Source: Linnemannia hyalina (taxonomy: Eukaryota; Mortierellomycota; Mortierellomycetes; Mortierellales; Mortierellaceae). Taken from it: a DNA stretch of 64,000 bases. Below are positions 32,912-45,639 of the stretch, piece by piece. The first letter of the stretch is position 1, and each line of letters begins with the position of its first letter. The stretch covers positions 496,001 to 560,000 of the forward strand of contig JAHRHY010000002.1 of NCBI GenBank assembly GCA_019671135.1, given 5' to 3'. The notes beneath the pieces were generated by a model. It did not search any database. It worked only from the letters and a program-made list of their open reading frames with translations, and was not told where the DNA came from. A program made the position numbers and the translations under genes.

Positions 32912-35900
32912 ATGCCGCCTAAACACTCTGAAAAAAAGGCTCAGCCTTCAGACAAGGATGCCATAGAGGATCAGCCCCAGGCTCAAACTCAAGGCAGTAA
33001 TGCGCCTCAAACTGGGTCTCATCGACCAACCGTCAAGGACATGCAGACTGATTCAGTCGCCACCCTGGCAGAGGCATGGTCTAAGAGCGAATCTGCAGCC
33101 ACCGAATACGATGCCCAGTTGATCGAGCGTGTCTACAACGATGAGCTGGTCAAGAATGACTACAGCGTCGCGAAGTTGGCTCTTCTGGAAGTCAGTCAAT
33201 ACCTGGAGAAGGTAAAGCAGTGTCGACAGTTGGACATTTGTATGGGTTATAGGTAGCGGATTAGAACACAACCTAACTAACTGGACGTATTTGATCCATT
33301 CATTCCCGACCATAGTATCTCTGGCCACATTACAATCCCAGTCAGTCTCCAACGATACACGTCCTTTCGATCGTTCTTATGGTCAACGAGAAGTTCAGGA
33401 GCAGAGTTGGTGCCTGGAGTAAGTTGCGGGAAAATCTCAGTGAGCTTCATCACGCCTCAGTATTTGGGAGAGCATGAACGATCTAACAGCAGCGTACGTT
33501 TGTTTGTCATAATAGGCGCCTTTGAAGAGTCACCTGAGCACTTCCCAGCATTCTTTGAGCAAGTTTTGCGACTTTGTTTACAAGAGTCGGACATGAAGCT
33601 GAAGTGCTATCTCGTCGTTTTCATGATCAACTGCTTTCAGAGTCTTGAGAACCCCCTTATCAGATCGGAATGCATGAGGTACGAACAACGGACAATAGCC
33701 ATACCATTCATTCTTACAATCTGTTCTTTTCCCATGTACTTATTCACTTCTTCCTTTTCATATAATCCTAGACTTGTGTCTCTTTCAACCTGGCACTCAC
33801 TGGTTTCGGCAGCAAAGCGGGAAGTAGAGTTCAAGGAATACCCCCAACTGTTGAAGTTCTGGAAGCATCTTGAAAAGAAGTTTGATACCTATGGTAAGGA
33901 TCCATCGGTCGTTTGCTGACAGCTGTTGACAGAAATCCGTGCAGAGAATTAGATTTAACTGGCGTCTTTTTTGTAACCCTTGCCTCGTAGACAAGGAGCA
34001 ACAGGCGAAGGCAGTGTTCGAGCGGACATGGTTAAGCGAGATGATGAAGGGATTTGTTGCGATTCTTGAAAGCATTGAGCAGGATGAAGAAGGTAAATAT
34101 CACTGCAGGTTCGACGGAAAATACTGCTGGTGTCGATATTTGTCTGACACACGCTGCATCTCGTACCATTTGATAGAAAAAATTGCATACTGCGAACGGT
34201 TCATGGAGTTCTTGATCGACCTTGAAGCTCAGCTTCCAACAAGAAGATATTTCAACACATTGGTCGAGGATCACCAGATTGTCGCCATCTGTAAGCTATC
34301 AAAGTTCGCGAGTAACAAGGAGTCTAGTGTTCTTTTCTCGCAGCTCTTGGACATCCTCGCCTTTTATACCGGATTCGAGATCAACGGCCATACTGGACTG
34401 GCGCTCACAAAGGAGGAGATGACGGAGATTCACGCTGCAAGGTTATCAAAGCTGCAGGTAAAAACTTGGATATCACATTAACACGGATGTCGTTCATTTT
34501 GCAAGAGCGTAATGGAGACTAATGTTACAACTGTTATATCATGGTGAAAATAGCGTATTGCCTTTGCGGATTTCAGGGAGGAATTGATGGATCTTGCTAT
34601 GAGCAACCTTCGCGCCATTGAGTCCCGGGAAGCCCTCTTAAAGCACTTTGAGAGCCTGAACCAGGAGCAACTTATCCAGCTCTGCCAACTCCTCAACATC
34701 AGGACAACAAATATCACCGACCCAGAAGCAGACCACTCTCGAATCATGCTCTTGGAGGTGCTGCTGCTCCAGTTCGAAAAGCGCCACAGCCAGATCGAAC
34801 GTATCAACGCATTACCCCTCTACCCAGATGAAAACGCACTGTTCGAGGATGCGGCTGTGAAGGAAGAGATGTATAATGCCGATCGGCCACTCGCTCTGCC
34901 CAAACTCAACCTGCAGTTCTTGACTCTTCACGACTACCTTCTCCGCAACTTCAATCTCTTCCGCCTCGAAAGCAACTACGAGATTCGTCAGGACATTGAG
35001 GACGCAGTGCGGCGACTAGGACCCAGAGCTGGAGCTATTGACGGCGCCACCGTTTTTTCAGGATGGTCTAGAATGGCTGCTCCCATTAGTTATTTCAAGT
35101 AAGTCAGCTCAGCGAGATTTGGTGACACATCTACCCTAATGAACAGAATCGAATTATGCATTGACTGTTACTCGTCCCTCTTCTAATTAGGATGGTTGAG
35201 GTAGCAAAACCGAACTTGGGCGAGGACAAGCCATCGCTGATCACAGCCGATGTCACCTTTAACGTCAGGAAATATACCGAGGCAATTCAGGCAGAGTGGG
35301 AGGCCATCCGCGAGCACGATATTTTGTTCTTGTTGACAATAGAGGCACAGGAGGAGTCGTACGAGCACTGGGATGGCAAGGTTTCGTTCAGGAAACACTA
35401 CGGCTTGAAGCACGTCCGTGGATGCCAGGTTGTTAGCGTCATCGGTCCCAATGGCAAGCCATTCGACTATAAGAAGAGCGATCCCAAGTTGATCCAGGAT
35501 CACCGCACAGGCAACACTCGCACCTTCAGGATTGCCTTAGATTCGAACCAGTACAAGATCGATCAGGAGGCTGCCAGGAAGTCTGGAGGAAGCGATGTAT
35601 ACCAGACCTTCAACATTGTTCTCCGCCGCCAACCCCAGGAGAACAACTTCAAGCCTGTTCTCGAGACCATCCGCGACCTGATGCAGAGCGATTTGATGGT
35701 TCCCGAGTGGCTCCACGACGTGTTCTTGGGTTATGGCAACCCCAACAGTGCACACTACTCCCAGCTGAAGCGCCAAGTCAAGGAGATCGATTTCCGCGAC
35801 ACTTTCTTGGACCTGGACCATCTCAAAGCATCCTTCCCCGGCATGAAGATCAAGGCTAAGGACGGTGACGAGAACTCGTTGACCGCGCCTTTTGTTGTCA

Positions 35901-38144
35901 TGTTCCCTGAGGCACCCGAGGCAGCAGCCTCTGGATCCAAGAAGAAGAAGGGCAGCGAGAAGGCAAAGAAGGAGAAGGCAAGCCAGAATCAGGAACAGGC
36001 CCAGGATGAGCTCATTGTCAGCACTTACAAGACCCCCAACATGGGTCCTTATCCCGAGGATGTCCCCAACACGAACAAGGTCCGCTTCACACCCACTCAA
36101 GTCGAGGCGATAAAGGCAGGAACAAACCCAGGATTGACCTTGGTGGTCGGACCTCCTGGAACGGGAAAGACTGATGTCGCCGTCCAGATCATTGCCAACC
36201 TCTACAACAACTTCCCCAACCAGCACACTCTCCTCGTCACACACTCGAACCAAGCCCTGAACCAGCTCTTTGAGAAGATCATTGCTCTGGATGTTGACGA
36301 GCGCCACTTACTTCGTCTTGGTCACGGAGAGGAGGAACTAAACACGGAACTCAGCTTCAGCAAATACGGTCGCGTGACATCATTCTTGGAGAAGCGCGTC
36401 AGCTTGCTCGCGGAGGTGGATCGCCTGGCGCAGTCTATGGAGATTGGAGGAGAACATGGATCTACTTGCGAGACCGCTGGCTACTTTTACTCCTACCACG
36501 TTGTTCCCAAGTGGAAAGAGTTTGAGAGTAAGGTGACAGCCAACGGAGAGTCGCTGGAGTTGATCACGACATCATTCCCCTTCAGCGGGTTCTTCATCAA
36601 CGCCCCCGTACCACTGTTTTCGGACTGTGGGACCGCCGAGGCTGCTCTGGATGTCGCTCAGGGATGTTTCCGTCATCTGAGCAAGCTGTTTGAGCAACTG
36701 GAGGAGGTGTCTGCTTTTGAGTTGCTCCGCACAAGCTATGACCGTGCCAACTACCTGCTCACCAAGGAGGCCAAGATCATTGCCATGACTTGTACCCACG
36801 CTGCCCTTAAGCGCCGTGAGCTCGTCAACCTGGGCTTCAAATACGACAACATTGTGATGGAGGAGGCTGCTCAGATTCTGGAGGTCGAGACTTTCATCCC
36901 TATGCTGCTCCAGGACCCCGAGGATGGTGTCAACCGCCTCAAGCGCGTCATTTTGATCGGAGACCACAACCAGTTGCCTCCCGTTGTCAAGAACACTGCA
37001 TTTCAGCAGTACGGCAACATGGAGCAGAGTATGTTTACGAGATTTGTCCGTTTGGGCGTGCCAGCCATCGAGCTGGATGCACAGGGTCGTGCTCGCTCAG
37101 ATATGGCAGACCTTTACAAGTGGCGGTACAAGAGTCTCGGAGACTTACCCAACGTCACCGAGCGCCAAGAGTACAAGTTTGCCAACCCAGGATTCCTTCA
37201 CGATTTCCAGTTCATCAACGTCAACAATTACAAGGGACAGGGCGAGACAGCACCCCGACCCCATTTCATCCAGAATTTGGGCGAGGCCGAGTACGTGGTG
37301 GCTGTTTACCAGTACATGCGCCTCTTGGGCTACCCTGCCGAGAAGATCACCATCCTGACGACCTATAACGGTCAGAAAGACTTGATCCGCGATGTCCTCA
37401 ACCAGCGCTGTAGCTGGAACCCTATCTTTGGGCGCCCTGCCACCGTCGCTACCGTCGATAAATACCAGGGTCAACAAAACGACTGTAAGTCTTCTTATGG
37501 CTTTTGCATGCTTTACCTGTGTCTTTCCTCACGTTCAATTATCTGACCCTACTTATTTCTATTTGTCACCTTTAGATGTGTTACTGTCGTTGGTGAGGAC
37601 AAAGGCTGTGGGTCACGTCCGTGATGTGCGTCGTCTGGTTGTGGCGTTGTCTCGTGCTCGTCTTGGATTGTACATTTTTGGTCGCCAGAAGTTGTTTGAG
37701 AACTGTCACGAGTTGGAGCCTGCTTTCAAGCGACTGCTCAAGCGCCCAACTAAGCTGTGGCTCAAGACTGGCGAGATGTATCCCAACACTGTCCGCCTAA
37801 TTGATGCCAAGGCCAAGGCTGACGAAGAGGAGGAGACTGAGAACAGCAAAGCGAGCAAGAAGGGCGCCAAGAAGGACAAGAAGGGCGCCAAGAAGGGCAA
37901 GGCAGGAAAGGCTGATGCTGAGGAAGAAGGATCGGCATCGACGAGCAAGGATTATGAGATTCAGGATATCGACCAGATGGGCGAGTATGTCTTTGGGATG
38001 ATGAAGGAGCAGCAGCAGTATGCTATCCAGCAGCAGCAGGCCTATTTGCAGAGTATTTCTGCGCCTATGGAGACAGACGCTGCGCCAGTTGCTGGAACTG
38101 ATGTTGAGCAGGCGGAGGGTGCCATGGAGGTGGATCATGAGTAA
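32912..38144 (+). CDS. AQR: Intron-binding spliceosomal helicase Aquarius (Cwf11)
   Basis: Nine exons: 32912-33211, 33316-33418, 33516-33678, 33772-33893, 33991-34092, 34177-34457, 34554-35098, 35191-37484, 37576-38144, giving 1,492 residues; human AQR is about 1,485. The N-terminal ARM-like part has [18 protein letters not shown]. The SF1 helicase core has GPPGTGKT (about 859), MEEAAQILE (about 1095), [31 protein letters not shown] and the joined motif [19 protein letters not shown], which matches AQR closely across the last splice junction. AQR binds the intron upstream of the branch point in the active spliceosome and links splicing to snoRNP assembly. The C-terminal tail is Lys/Ala/Glu-rich. 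I took the first ATG at 32912; the frame is open upstream but without another ATG. The stop lies 101 nt from that of the convergent methyltransferase. Confidence 0.97.
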
Positions 38145-38245
38145 ACACGGCCACAATTGGAATCATAAATAATATCATGCTTGTTTTTTTTGTATGCTTT
38201 CTAAGTATGCTTGTATGGTCTATGGGATTATGGAGAATACATGGT

Positions 38246-39808
38246 TTATGCAATGGGTGTGTTGGATTCTTCGGAGGAAGGTGCGGAACTCCTTCGGAGC
38301 TGGACCAGGAAACCAGTGTGTCCGATGGGCATATGAAGGGGTCGACAAACCCACCCGACAGCATCATCTGGGATATGATCGGCAGCTGTGGTAGCAGCTA
38401 CTTGAGTACCATCTCCAGATGACTGCTGAAGGGGTGAGACGTCCCCAAAGCCACCGACATGAACTCTGCCCTTGACTTTGCTCCTGACAGCGGCCGATCG
38501 GACGCTCCACTCTTTCCAACCGACCTCGAGGACCTTTTCGACCGAGTATCCAGCGCCGTTCTTTCGCATCCATTGAACGAGCTCCAGGACCTGGGACATG
38601 TTGACCATGTAAAGACACATGGGCCGATCGGGTTTCAAGAGTGGTAAGAGATCATCGAGGACGGTGAGGGTATCAGGCAGGTCGAGGCTGATGGCGTCGT
38701 ATTGGTGGCCCTTGGGGTGAGGATTGGGCGGCAGGACCTCATTGGCCTCTGTCAGCTCCTTGCGCTTGAGTTCCAGAGCTGTCATTGGGCGTCCATCCTT
38801 ATTGAGGACAGTAGAATCTTGTTCTTGAGCCGAAGACGGTCCTGATCCCGGATAGTGGGTTTTGCCCTGGTCTTCGCCTGTGAGGCGCTTGATGACCCTC
38901 TGCAACCCGCCGACAGATCTCCAGAATGTGATCCCGGGACGATACATGCCTCTCCAAAAGCGCTCAATGTTTTGTTCAGCCTGGAGGGAGTGGTTATTCC
39001 GGATATCCACAGTGTCTAGGTGAGATCCGGGACCGAGGATGGCGCGTTGGATGTACATTGTCATGGATCCGTTTCCTGTTCCTGCTTCGAGGACGTGTGC
39101 GCCTGGGAAGAGGTCAAGTAGGTGGACGGCGGTTGTGGCGTCCTTGGGATACATGATACTGGCTTGTCTCTTTACCCTTGTCGAGTACCTATTGTTTTTT
39201 TTATGCCGCATGAGAGTTGTTATTGTTAACACTGGGACTTAGTACTTTCTCTCCTTGATCGTAAAGCGAGCAGCCTTGAGACTTACTCGTCGAGGCTGGG
39301 CCAGTGTAGGGAGAACTTTGCTCCTAATTGAGTTTCGACGATTGAGAGAGGGGTCTTTCCGATCATGGAGTCGTGATTCAATCTACCGACGTTGTTATCC
39401 CTGAAACCGCCTTTCTAAAGTTCATTGATATTGAAAATGGTGGTTGATCAGTGATCAGTCCCGAAAGATGCCAATGATAGATCCAAAATAACGGCTTGAT
39501 ATAATTGGGCTAAGCTAGCAAAAGAAACTCACCCTCAGAGGTCCGACGAGTCGTCGTTCTCCTTTGCTGTCATGGATGATAATGACATCGCCGTATTGAA
39601 ATCGGGGGTCGACATGGGGCAATATCCTTGGTGGCTCCTCTGGCTCTGTTGCTCCTGTGGCTGCTGCTGGTTTTGTGGCGGTTGTAAGGGTTCTTGAGGT
39701 GAACCTGGTTGCGAGGGTGGGTACAACTCTGCTGCGAGATAACAGCATGTGTGATACCCGCCCTGTTGATGAGAATGATAGAGACCGTCCTGGTATTCCT
39801 GTGGCCAT
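38246..39808 (-). CDS. TRMT61B-like mitochondrial tRNA (adenine-58-N1)-methyltransferase
   Basis: Three exons: 39808-39533, 39414-39287, 39188-38246, giving 448 residues. The N-terminus (MATGIPGRSLSFSSTGRV, then MLLSRSRVVPTLATRF) is basic and Ser/Arg-rich like a mitochondrial presequence. Then come FQYGDVIIIHD, a TRM61-type DSMIGKTPLSIVETQLGAKF segment made by splicing, the SAM-binding motif HVLEAGTGNGSMTMYI, and SLDLPDTL as the catalytic-region motif. A low-complexity insert lies at about 250-290. TRM61-family enzymes methylate A58 of tRNA, and the 61B type acts alone in mitochondria. The single-subunit, presequence-bearing form favours 61B over nuclear TRM61. An ATG at 39748 (MLLSRSR) is an alternative start. 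Confidence 0.88.
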
Positions 39809-40057
39809 GCTTTTCTTGGTGTTGTTCCTGGTTATAAAAAGGTGATTTGTGAATGAAGAAAGATCGTTTTTGTTTCCCCGAGATCTCTTCTTTTTTGGGT
39901 CGTTTTCATTGTTCATTTTTTTCTTAGTGCAAAGTGACTGGCTTATTCTACCACGCTTCCTCGTGTCCCCTCCTCCCTCGCGAAGGCCCAAGCCCAGACT
40001 TCACTTTTCATTTTCTTTTCCATCACCTCTCTCACGATTAACACTTACAATCCAACA
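39809..40057. promoter_or_regulatory. Short bidirectional promoter, TRMT61B-like / LCMT1
   Basis: Only 249 nt separate the two divergent ATGs. The interval is T-rich with no TATA box that I can see, and must hold both promoters and both leaders. Confidence 0.6.
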
Positions 40058-41949
40058 ATGTCTGGAGGAATGGGAAATAAAAGTCCGCCCTTTTGGCCAG
40101 GACCACGCAGAATGGGAGGACCTGCAGCACCTGGAGCACCTGGACGAGGTCCTTTCCCTCCGTCCATGATGCACGACGAACCACAGGTCGCACGAGACGA
40201 CGTGATCAAAGGCACCGACGACGACGCCATCATCAGCAAACTGTACGCAGCGCAGTAACACGTCTCAGGGGAGGGTGAGAGAGAGGCAAGCATGAAAAGG
40301 TATGAGAAGTATCTCACTCGCTAACGCAGTCTACATATTTCTTGGCCTCTTGTTTTTAATGGCATAATAGGTCTGCGGTGAACCTGGGGTACCTAGATGA
40401 TCCCTTTGTGAAGCACTTTGTGAAGCGCCCGTCGCGTCGACCTCCATTGATCAACCGAGGCTCCTATCTCAGGACGCGATCGTTGGACACATTCACGGAA
40501 CAGTTTATCAAAAGTGACATTACGCAAAGCTCAACGACAACGGCAACAGCGCCAGCATCTGCAACCACACTGTCCGCATCAACTCCCACTTCTACAACTA
40601 CAGCTACTACAACTACACCTGCTGCTGCTGCAGGGATCAAGAAACAGATTGTGTCGTTGGGTTGCGGCTCAGATACCAGATACTTCAAGTTCAAGGTACC
40701 GCACTCTATGCACTTTGATCACCAGAGTGCGTAATCAGAATCAAAAAAAATGCTTGTAGCCAATTGATTGACACACGATTGCTCTTCCTTCTCGCCCCAG
40801 GCCAAGGGCCTTTCGGCGCACAAGTACTTTGAGATTGACTTTCCAGAGTCGACAGCCAAGAAGGCGGTCGTGATCAAGAAGAACAAGGCATTCACAGATA
40901 TCATTGGAGACCCAGACCTGAAGCTCGGTATGGAAAATATGTTGCCTCCTCTGTGTGTCATACATGATCTCGCCAGCTGGCCTAATGGGCTCTAATATTA
41001 TTATTTTTCTTTTTTGTACGTATGCCCTGGTTGGTTAGGTCTGGGAGGAACAGAACTGTACTCGAAGGATTATTGTCTCCTATCGGGCGACTTGCGCGAT
41101 TTCACGGAGTCCATCGTCCCAAAACTCAACGCGCAAGGATTTGATACTAGGTATGTACTCATGGCCTTCAGAAAACAAATATAACATACGAATCAATTTA
41201 CCGTTATTCATATTCTCACTCGACCTTCTTCTTAACTCTCCTAGTCTACCAACGCTGTTCCTCTCGGAGTGCGTGTTGATCTACATTCAACCAGGAGACT
41301 CCGACGCGATCGTGAATTGGGTCGGGACCAACATGGACGCCTCATTGTTTGTTGTCTATGAGCAGATCAACCCAGCCGACGCTTTTGGCGCCATGATGCT
41401 CAGGAACCTCAGAGTACGAAAAGGAGCAAAAAAAACAAAAAAAAAAATTGTCAGCAAAGCATCTTTTGTCCACAGCTTCAAAAGCTTGATACCAACTGCC
41501 CTTTTGAATTGCACCTTTTTTTTCCATATATATTTTTTTCAGACGCGACAAATCGAGTTGCCAGGGATCCATGCGTACCCGTCATTGAAGAGTCAGGAGG
41601 AGCGCTTCACGTCGCGGGGATGGCAGGCTGCCCATGCCGTCAACATGAATAAACTCCATGAATCCCTCTCTGAACAGGAAATGAAACGGTAAGTTATTAT
41701 TTTTGAGACACAACACAAATCCATTTTTTTTTTTTTGCTTAATCACTGACCTTTTTTTTTTTCATACATGTTTTGAATATGCGGGACAATAATAGGATAT
41801 CAAGTCTGGAGATTTTTGATGAGGTGGAAGAATGGCAGTTGCTGGCGGACCATTACTGTGTCGCGTGGGCGTATCAAGCCAAACCCCGGCAGTCCGAACT
41901 CCACCGCGCTCAGCTAATCCATCTTTTAGCCAACGCGGTAACGTCATAA
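40058..41949 (+). CDS. LCMT1: Leucine carboxyl methyltransferase 1 (PP2A methyltransferase)
   Basis: Seven exons: 40058-40254, 40371-40695, 40801-40927, 41039-41150, 41245-41413, 41543-41688, 41796-41949, giving 409 residues. Family signatures across joins: [20 protein letters not shown], the SAM-binding stretch [16 protein letters not shown], the exon 3/4 junction [31 protein letters not shown] and [18 protein letters not shown]1/Ppm1 methylates the C-terminal leucine of the PP2A catalytic subunit and so controls holoenzyme assembly. A Gly/Pro-rich N-terminal tail and a Thr/Ala-rich insert (about 130-165) are additions. The stop is 105 nt from that of the convergent Nup50-like gene. Confidence 0.95.
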
Positions 41950-41998
41950 ACAAAAGTCATTCCCCGTGGCCATCGCAAAAACTGAATTAAGGCCAAGA

Positions 41999-42004
41999 TT
42001 TATT
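41999..42004 (-). terminator. Candidate poly(A) signal of the Nup50-like gene
   Basis: AATAAA on the minus strand 51 nt past the TGA, lying within 60 nt of the LCMT1 stop on the other strand. Confidence 0.5.
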
Positions 42005-42054
42005 AATGAATATAATCGACCGGGAGTAGTGGGGGGGGAGGTGTGTGTGTGTGA

Positions 42055-44384
42055 TCATACGGTTTGGCCACCTTCCAAAGCCTGGAGGAGTTCTTGAGCC
42101 GTCTGCTCTTCCTTGACACGCAGCATGAACCGCTTTGGTTTCCCGTTATCGATGGCAAAGATGGTCAGCGTGTTCTTATTCCGCTGTGGCGGCAATTCCT
42201 GAATAATCCAACCTGGTACGAGCAAAACACACAAAGAAAATAATTAGCGGTCAAATTTCCATCGTACGAAAAAAAGAAAAACGATGTAAAATCTAGCACA
42301 AATAGTGGTCAAGACTCACTGTTGATCGTGATCAAGCCGGTGCCGCCAATCCTCATAATCATCCGGCGCCTCTTGGAGATCGTATGTTCGTTGACTCGGA
42401 ACTGGCCAATGCCCAAATCTTTGTGCTCGTTATTCTCGCTACCAAACAACTTTGCCCGGGCCTCGTATACCGTCCGCTCGTCCTCCTCGCCCTTTCTAGA
42501 ATCGACCAGTTCCGCCTTTGTATCATCAGCCACCCTCTCCTGATCGCCATGATTACTACTGCTCGATGCTACGTTGCTTGTGGCGGCGGAGGTGGTGGAG
42601 GCGGCCCTTTGTGAATTCGAAGTAGTCTGGAGCACAAAAGGTTTTGGTGTGGTAGAAGGTGATCCTGGCGCAGGTGATCCAAAAGATCCTCCAGACATGG
42701 ATCCTGACCGCCCAGTTGAGAAGGGCTTTGGCTGAAAGGAGAATGGTTTGTTCGTAGTCGCCGACGAAGAGGTTGCAAACGGGGTATTTGTTGTCACAGT
42801 AGCGGAAAAAGGTGAGCCAAAAGGATGAACAGCCGATGACGATGATGACGACGTAGCAGATCCGTTCATTCCGGTATTGTTGTTGTTAATAATCCATGCA
42901 GCTGACGAGGTTGGGTTCCTGGGGGGGTCGATGGCTCCCTTGATAGATGAGGATCCGAACCCAAAGAGACCACTTCCTGCGAGATTTGCAAATGGAGAAG
43001 ATGTTGGTGGTGTCTGGACCGATCCCGATGCTGTTGATGTTGTATCTCCTGGCACTGCATTCACTCCAAGTCCTGAAAACGTCTTTTTCACGGGAGTGAT
43101 GTCACCTACGCATGTTTTAGAAGAACAATGACGGCAGATTTTGTCAACATTCATGTAATGGAATGAGGCGGGAAGGCTAAAGGCCATATCCGGAATTATG
43201 CTTACTGGTATCGGTGCCACTCATGACAATGGTCTGGGGCTCTTCAATCCCCGGGTATTGTTTCTTCACTTTCTTGCGTTGCTCAATGTATGCCTCAAAG
43301 GCTCCAGCGAGGTTCGTGGTGGCATTGTGCTCCAAATCACGCTGGATCCGTTTCAGAAAACCCTGGTTGACTCCGCGAAGTGACCTCTCGTAGCCTTCCC
43401 GATCGATTGTGAGTGGCTCAGCAGCAGTGGGGACGGGTGTTGTAATGGCGAGGGTGTTTGCGTTGCTGCCAATGTTGAAAGTAAAAGCTCCCTTGGCGAG
43501 AATTGAACTGGATAGAGATACGAGTGGGACTGGTGTGGTCGCTGAGCTCGTAACTGTGCTGTTCGTTTTGCCAAGTTGTCCCTTTTGTCTTGTTGTCGTG
43601 TCTGTTGTTGTCGTTCCTGTAGAGTCTATGCGATTATCGATGTCGTGATTGACATCAATGTGAGTTTCTTGGGCATGTATCGAGTACAGAAGGCCGATTG
43701 CCATTGTGATCGTTGAAGAAATGTTGACAACATACCGTTGCTTGACTGCGATCCAGTGGGGGAACTCTTGGCTCCTCCTGAGATCCTTGTGTTCTTCGCA
43801 GGAGTTCCGCTAAAAGTGATGTTTGCGAACGGATTGGTGGATGACGATGCGGCCGCTTTTAAACTAGGCGACGATGACGGCATGCTGGGGGTGGAAGATT
43901 GTGATCCTGTTGGTGAAGGTCTTTTGCCATCGTCGCTCAAGTTGGATAACGTCTAGTAATGGCAATCAAGCAAAAGTAAGACAGATAAAAATGTGAGTAC
44001 AAATGCAATGGTGCGCCATTTTTTGGTGGCGGGCTGAATGTGCAATTAGCCCTTTTGTACCACTTCCTCTGAACTTCTTTAGGCTGTACCTTTGATCCCA
44101 ATCGCCGCAAGACCTTCATTCTACAAGTACCAAGTCGTTAGGATCCACAGTATGGCATGAGATGAAAAGCGCATTTAGATACTTTTTATATCGTCAACAA
44201 TCAGGGGTGCGAAAATGGAACAGAACAAGAAGCAACAGCAAGAAGTGGAGAGATTAACATACGGCCGTCTGGCGAGTTCATCAACTGATGCCATCTTGAA
44301 TGTCCCCATCTGGGTGCCCAAGTCGTGGTCTTCCTGGTCATAGTTGTCCTTTGTGAGCTGGTTGTCTGTGCCTCGTTTGGACAT
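42055..44384 (-). CDS. Nup50/Nup2-like nucleoporin with Ran-binding domain
   Basis: Six exons: 44384-44263, 44120-44090 (31 nt), 43952-43736, 43616-43206, 43105-42320, 42212-42055, giving 574 residues. The N-terminus MSKRGTDNQLTKDNYDQEDH followed by GTFKMASVDELARRP is the importin-alpha-binding Nup50 motif. The middle is Ser/Thr-rich with scattered FG and PF motifs (GLFGFGSS, NPFANITFSG). The C-terminal 100 residues are a RanBP1-type domain (YEARAKLF, RIGGTGLITINSWIIQ, RFMLRVKEEQ). Such proteins sit at the nuclear basket, release cargo from importin-alpha and bind RanGTP. The 31-nt second exon is short but its phases and sequence (MKVLRRLGSK) fit. Confidence 0.93.
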
Positions 44385-44556
44385 GGTGGAGGGGATGGAG
44401 AATGTTGTTGTCTAAAAGAACAGTTGGGCCTGGCAATGAGACAGAGAATGCAAAAACAAAAAGAAACGAGAAGGGGCCAACACCAAGTACGCGAAAGTGA
44501 AATGAAATAAAAAGAAAAGAATTGGCAGTCACTTTGATGGGTTGTTATTTCAAGTT

Positions 44557-45639
44557 CTAGATAGGAGAGGTGCACTGCTCCTGGCCTTGCTGGAACTTGA
44601 TAGCGCACTCCTCCAGGAACTCGGGCTTCTTCTGGTAGTGGTACCGCATCTGGTTATCAGAGTACCGCCAGGGAATCCACTCTGGCCTGTCCTGCGTCAG
44701 GCTCTGGCGGAACGCAACCCAGTCCATCCAATCCTCCGCATTCCAGCCCTTCGTCAACAGCGCCGTCTTGGTCACCTCCAATGCTGCATTCCTAACCTCA
44801 ATCTCCTCGGGTGCCAGCTTCTCAAACGCAGGGTTGACCTCAATCGGCTTGGAATCCCGGGAATAGGTGCCTGTCTTGTTAGTCTCCGTAATCAACAACT
44901 CCGCATTGTCCGAGAGGTCATAGGGCAAATCAACCATCACAATCGCTCGCATGCCGAACCAAGGACCGTAAACAGGATGAACGTTCAGGAACGCAATGGG
45001 GTTAAAGTAGGCGAATCCTGCGGCCTGAGCAACGTGTTGGATAGGAAGCGTGGTGGCAGGCGGTGCGACAAAGCCTGTAGGCTTTGATCCAGGTGGAGGC
45101 GTTCCTGCAGGGGGTACCGTGATCCTCCAGTGCGAAAAGGCGACCGAGAATGTCGTCGTGAGTTCCTGGCCTTCCTTGTCCGAACACAATTGAGCGTCCT
45201 GGAGGGCTTGGAGGGTGACTCTGGGGATGAGCCGCTCACAGTAGTGGTCCATGGGGTCTTTGGCTTCTGCCTCGGAGTTGAACTTTGAAGGGTAGTGCTG
45301 GGCGAGGAAGGTCTTCCAGAAGGTCTTGTGGCTTCCGACGATGATAGACAGGGTCGAGGTCTGGCTAAATGTCGGCATGGGGTTGCTCTGGCCAAGAGTT
45401 GTTGAGTTGTAGCTTTAGAGTATCATCAATACCAAGTCCGTTCGTTGGTTAACAGTGTGTTTTTTTTTGGGTTGGCTCTGTACAGCAGTTCGTGCAACAC
45501 TTTATGACTAATAGAGCAGATTGCGAACGCACCTTTGGGCAGCAAAGGGATGGACGATGTCGAGGCCGAGCTGACCGAGGGATCTCCTGAGGGATGACAA
45601 AAAGATTCGCTTCTGTTCTGGGGTTGGTGTAACTGTCAT
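44557..45639 (-). CDS. MMACHC-like cobalamin-processing protein
   Basis: Two exons, 45639-45533 and 45412-44557, giving 320 residues. The spliced N-terminus reads GLDIVHPFAAQSYNSTTLGQ, then TLSIIVGSHKTFWKTFL, which parallels the MMACHC pattern (GFEVYPF...YN...TLAFLVLSTP...). DPMDHYCERL (88-97), HVAQAAGFAYF (162-172) and HPVYGPWFGMRAIV (181-194) match DPVDQC, HVAGAAYYY and HPRFGGWFAIRGVV of the animal protein, followed by a DW.....R..L block. MMACHC (CblC) binds cobalamin and removes its upper ligand by reduction or glutathione-dependent dealkylation in the cytosol. Cobalamin use is unusual for fungi but plausible in early-diverging lineages. The enzyme activity here is inferred. Confidence 0.85.
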
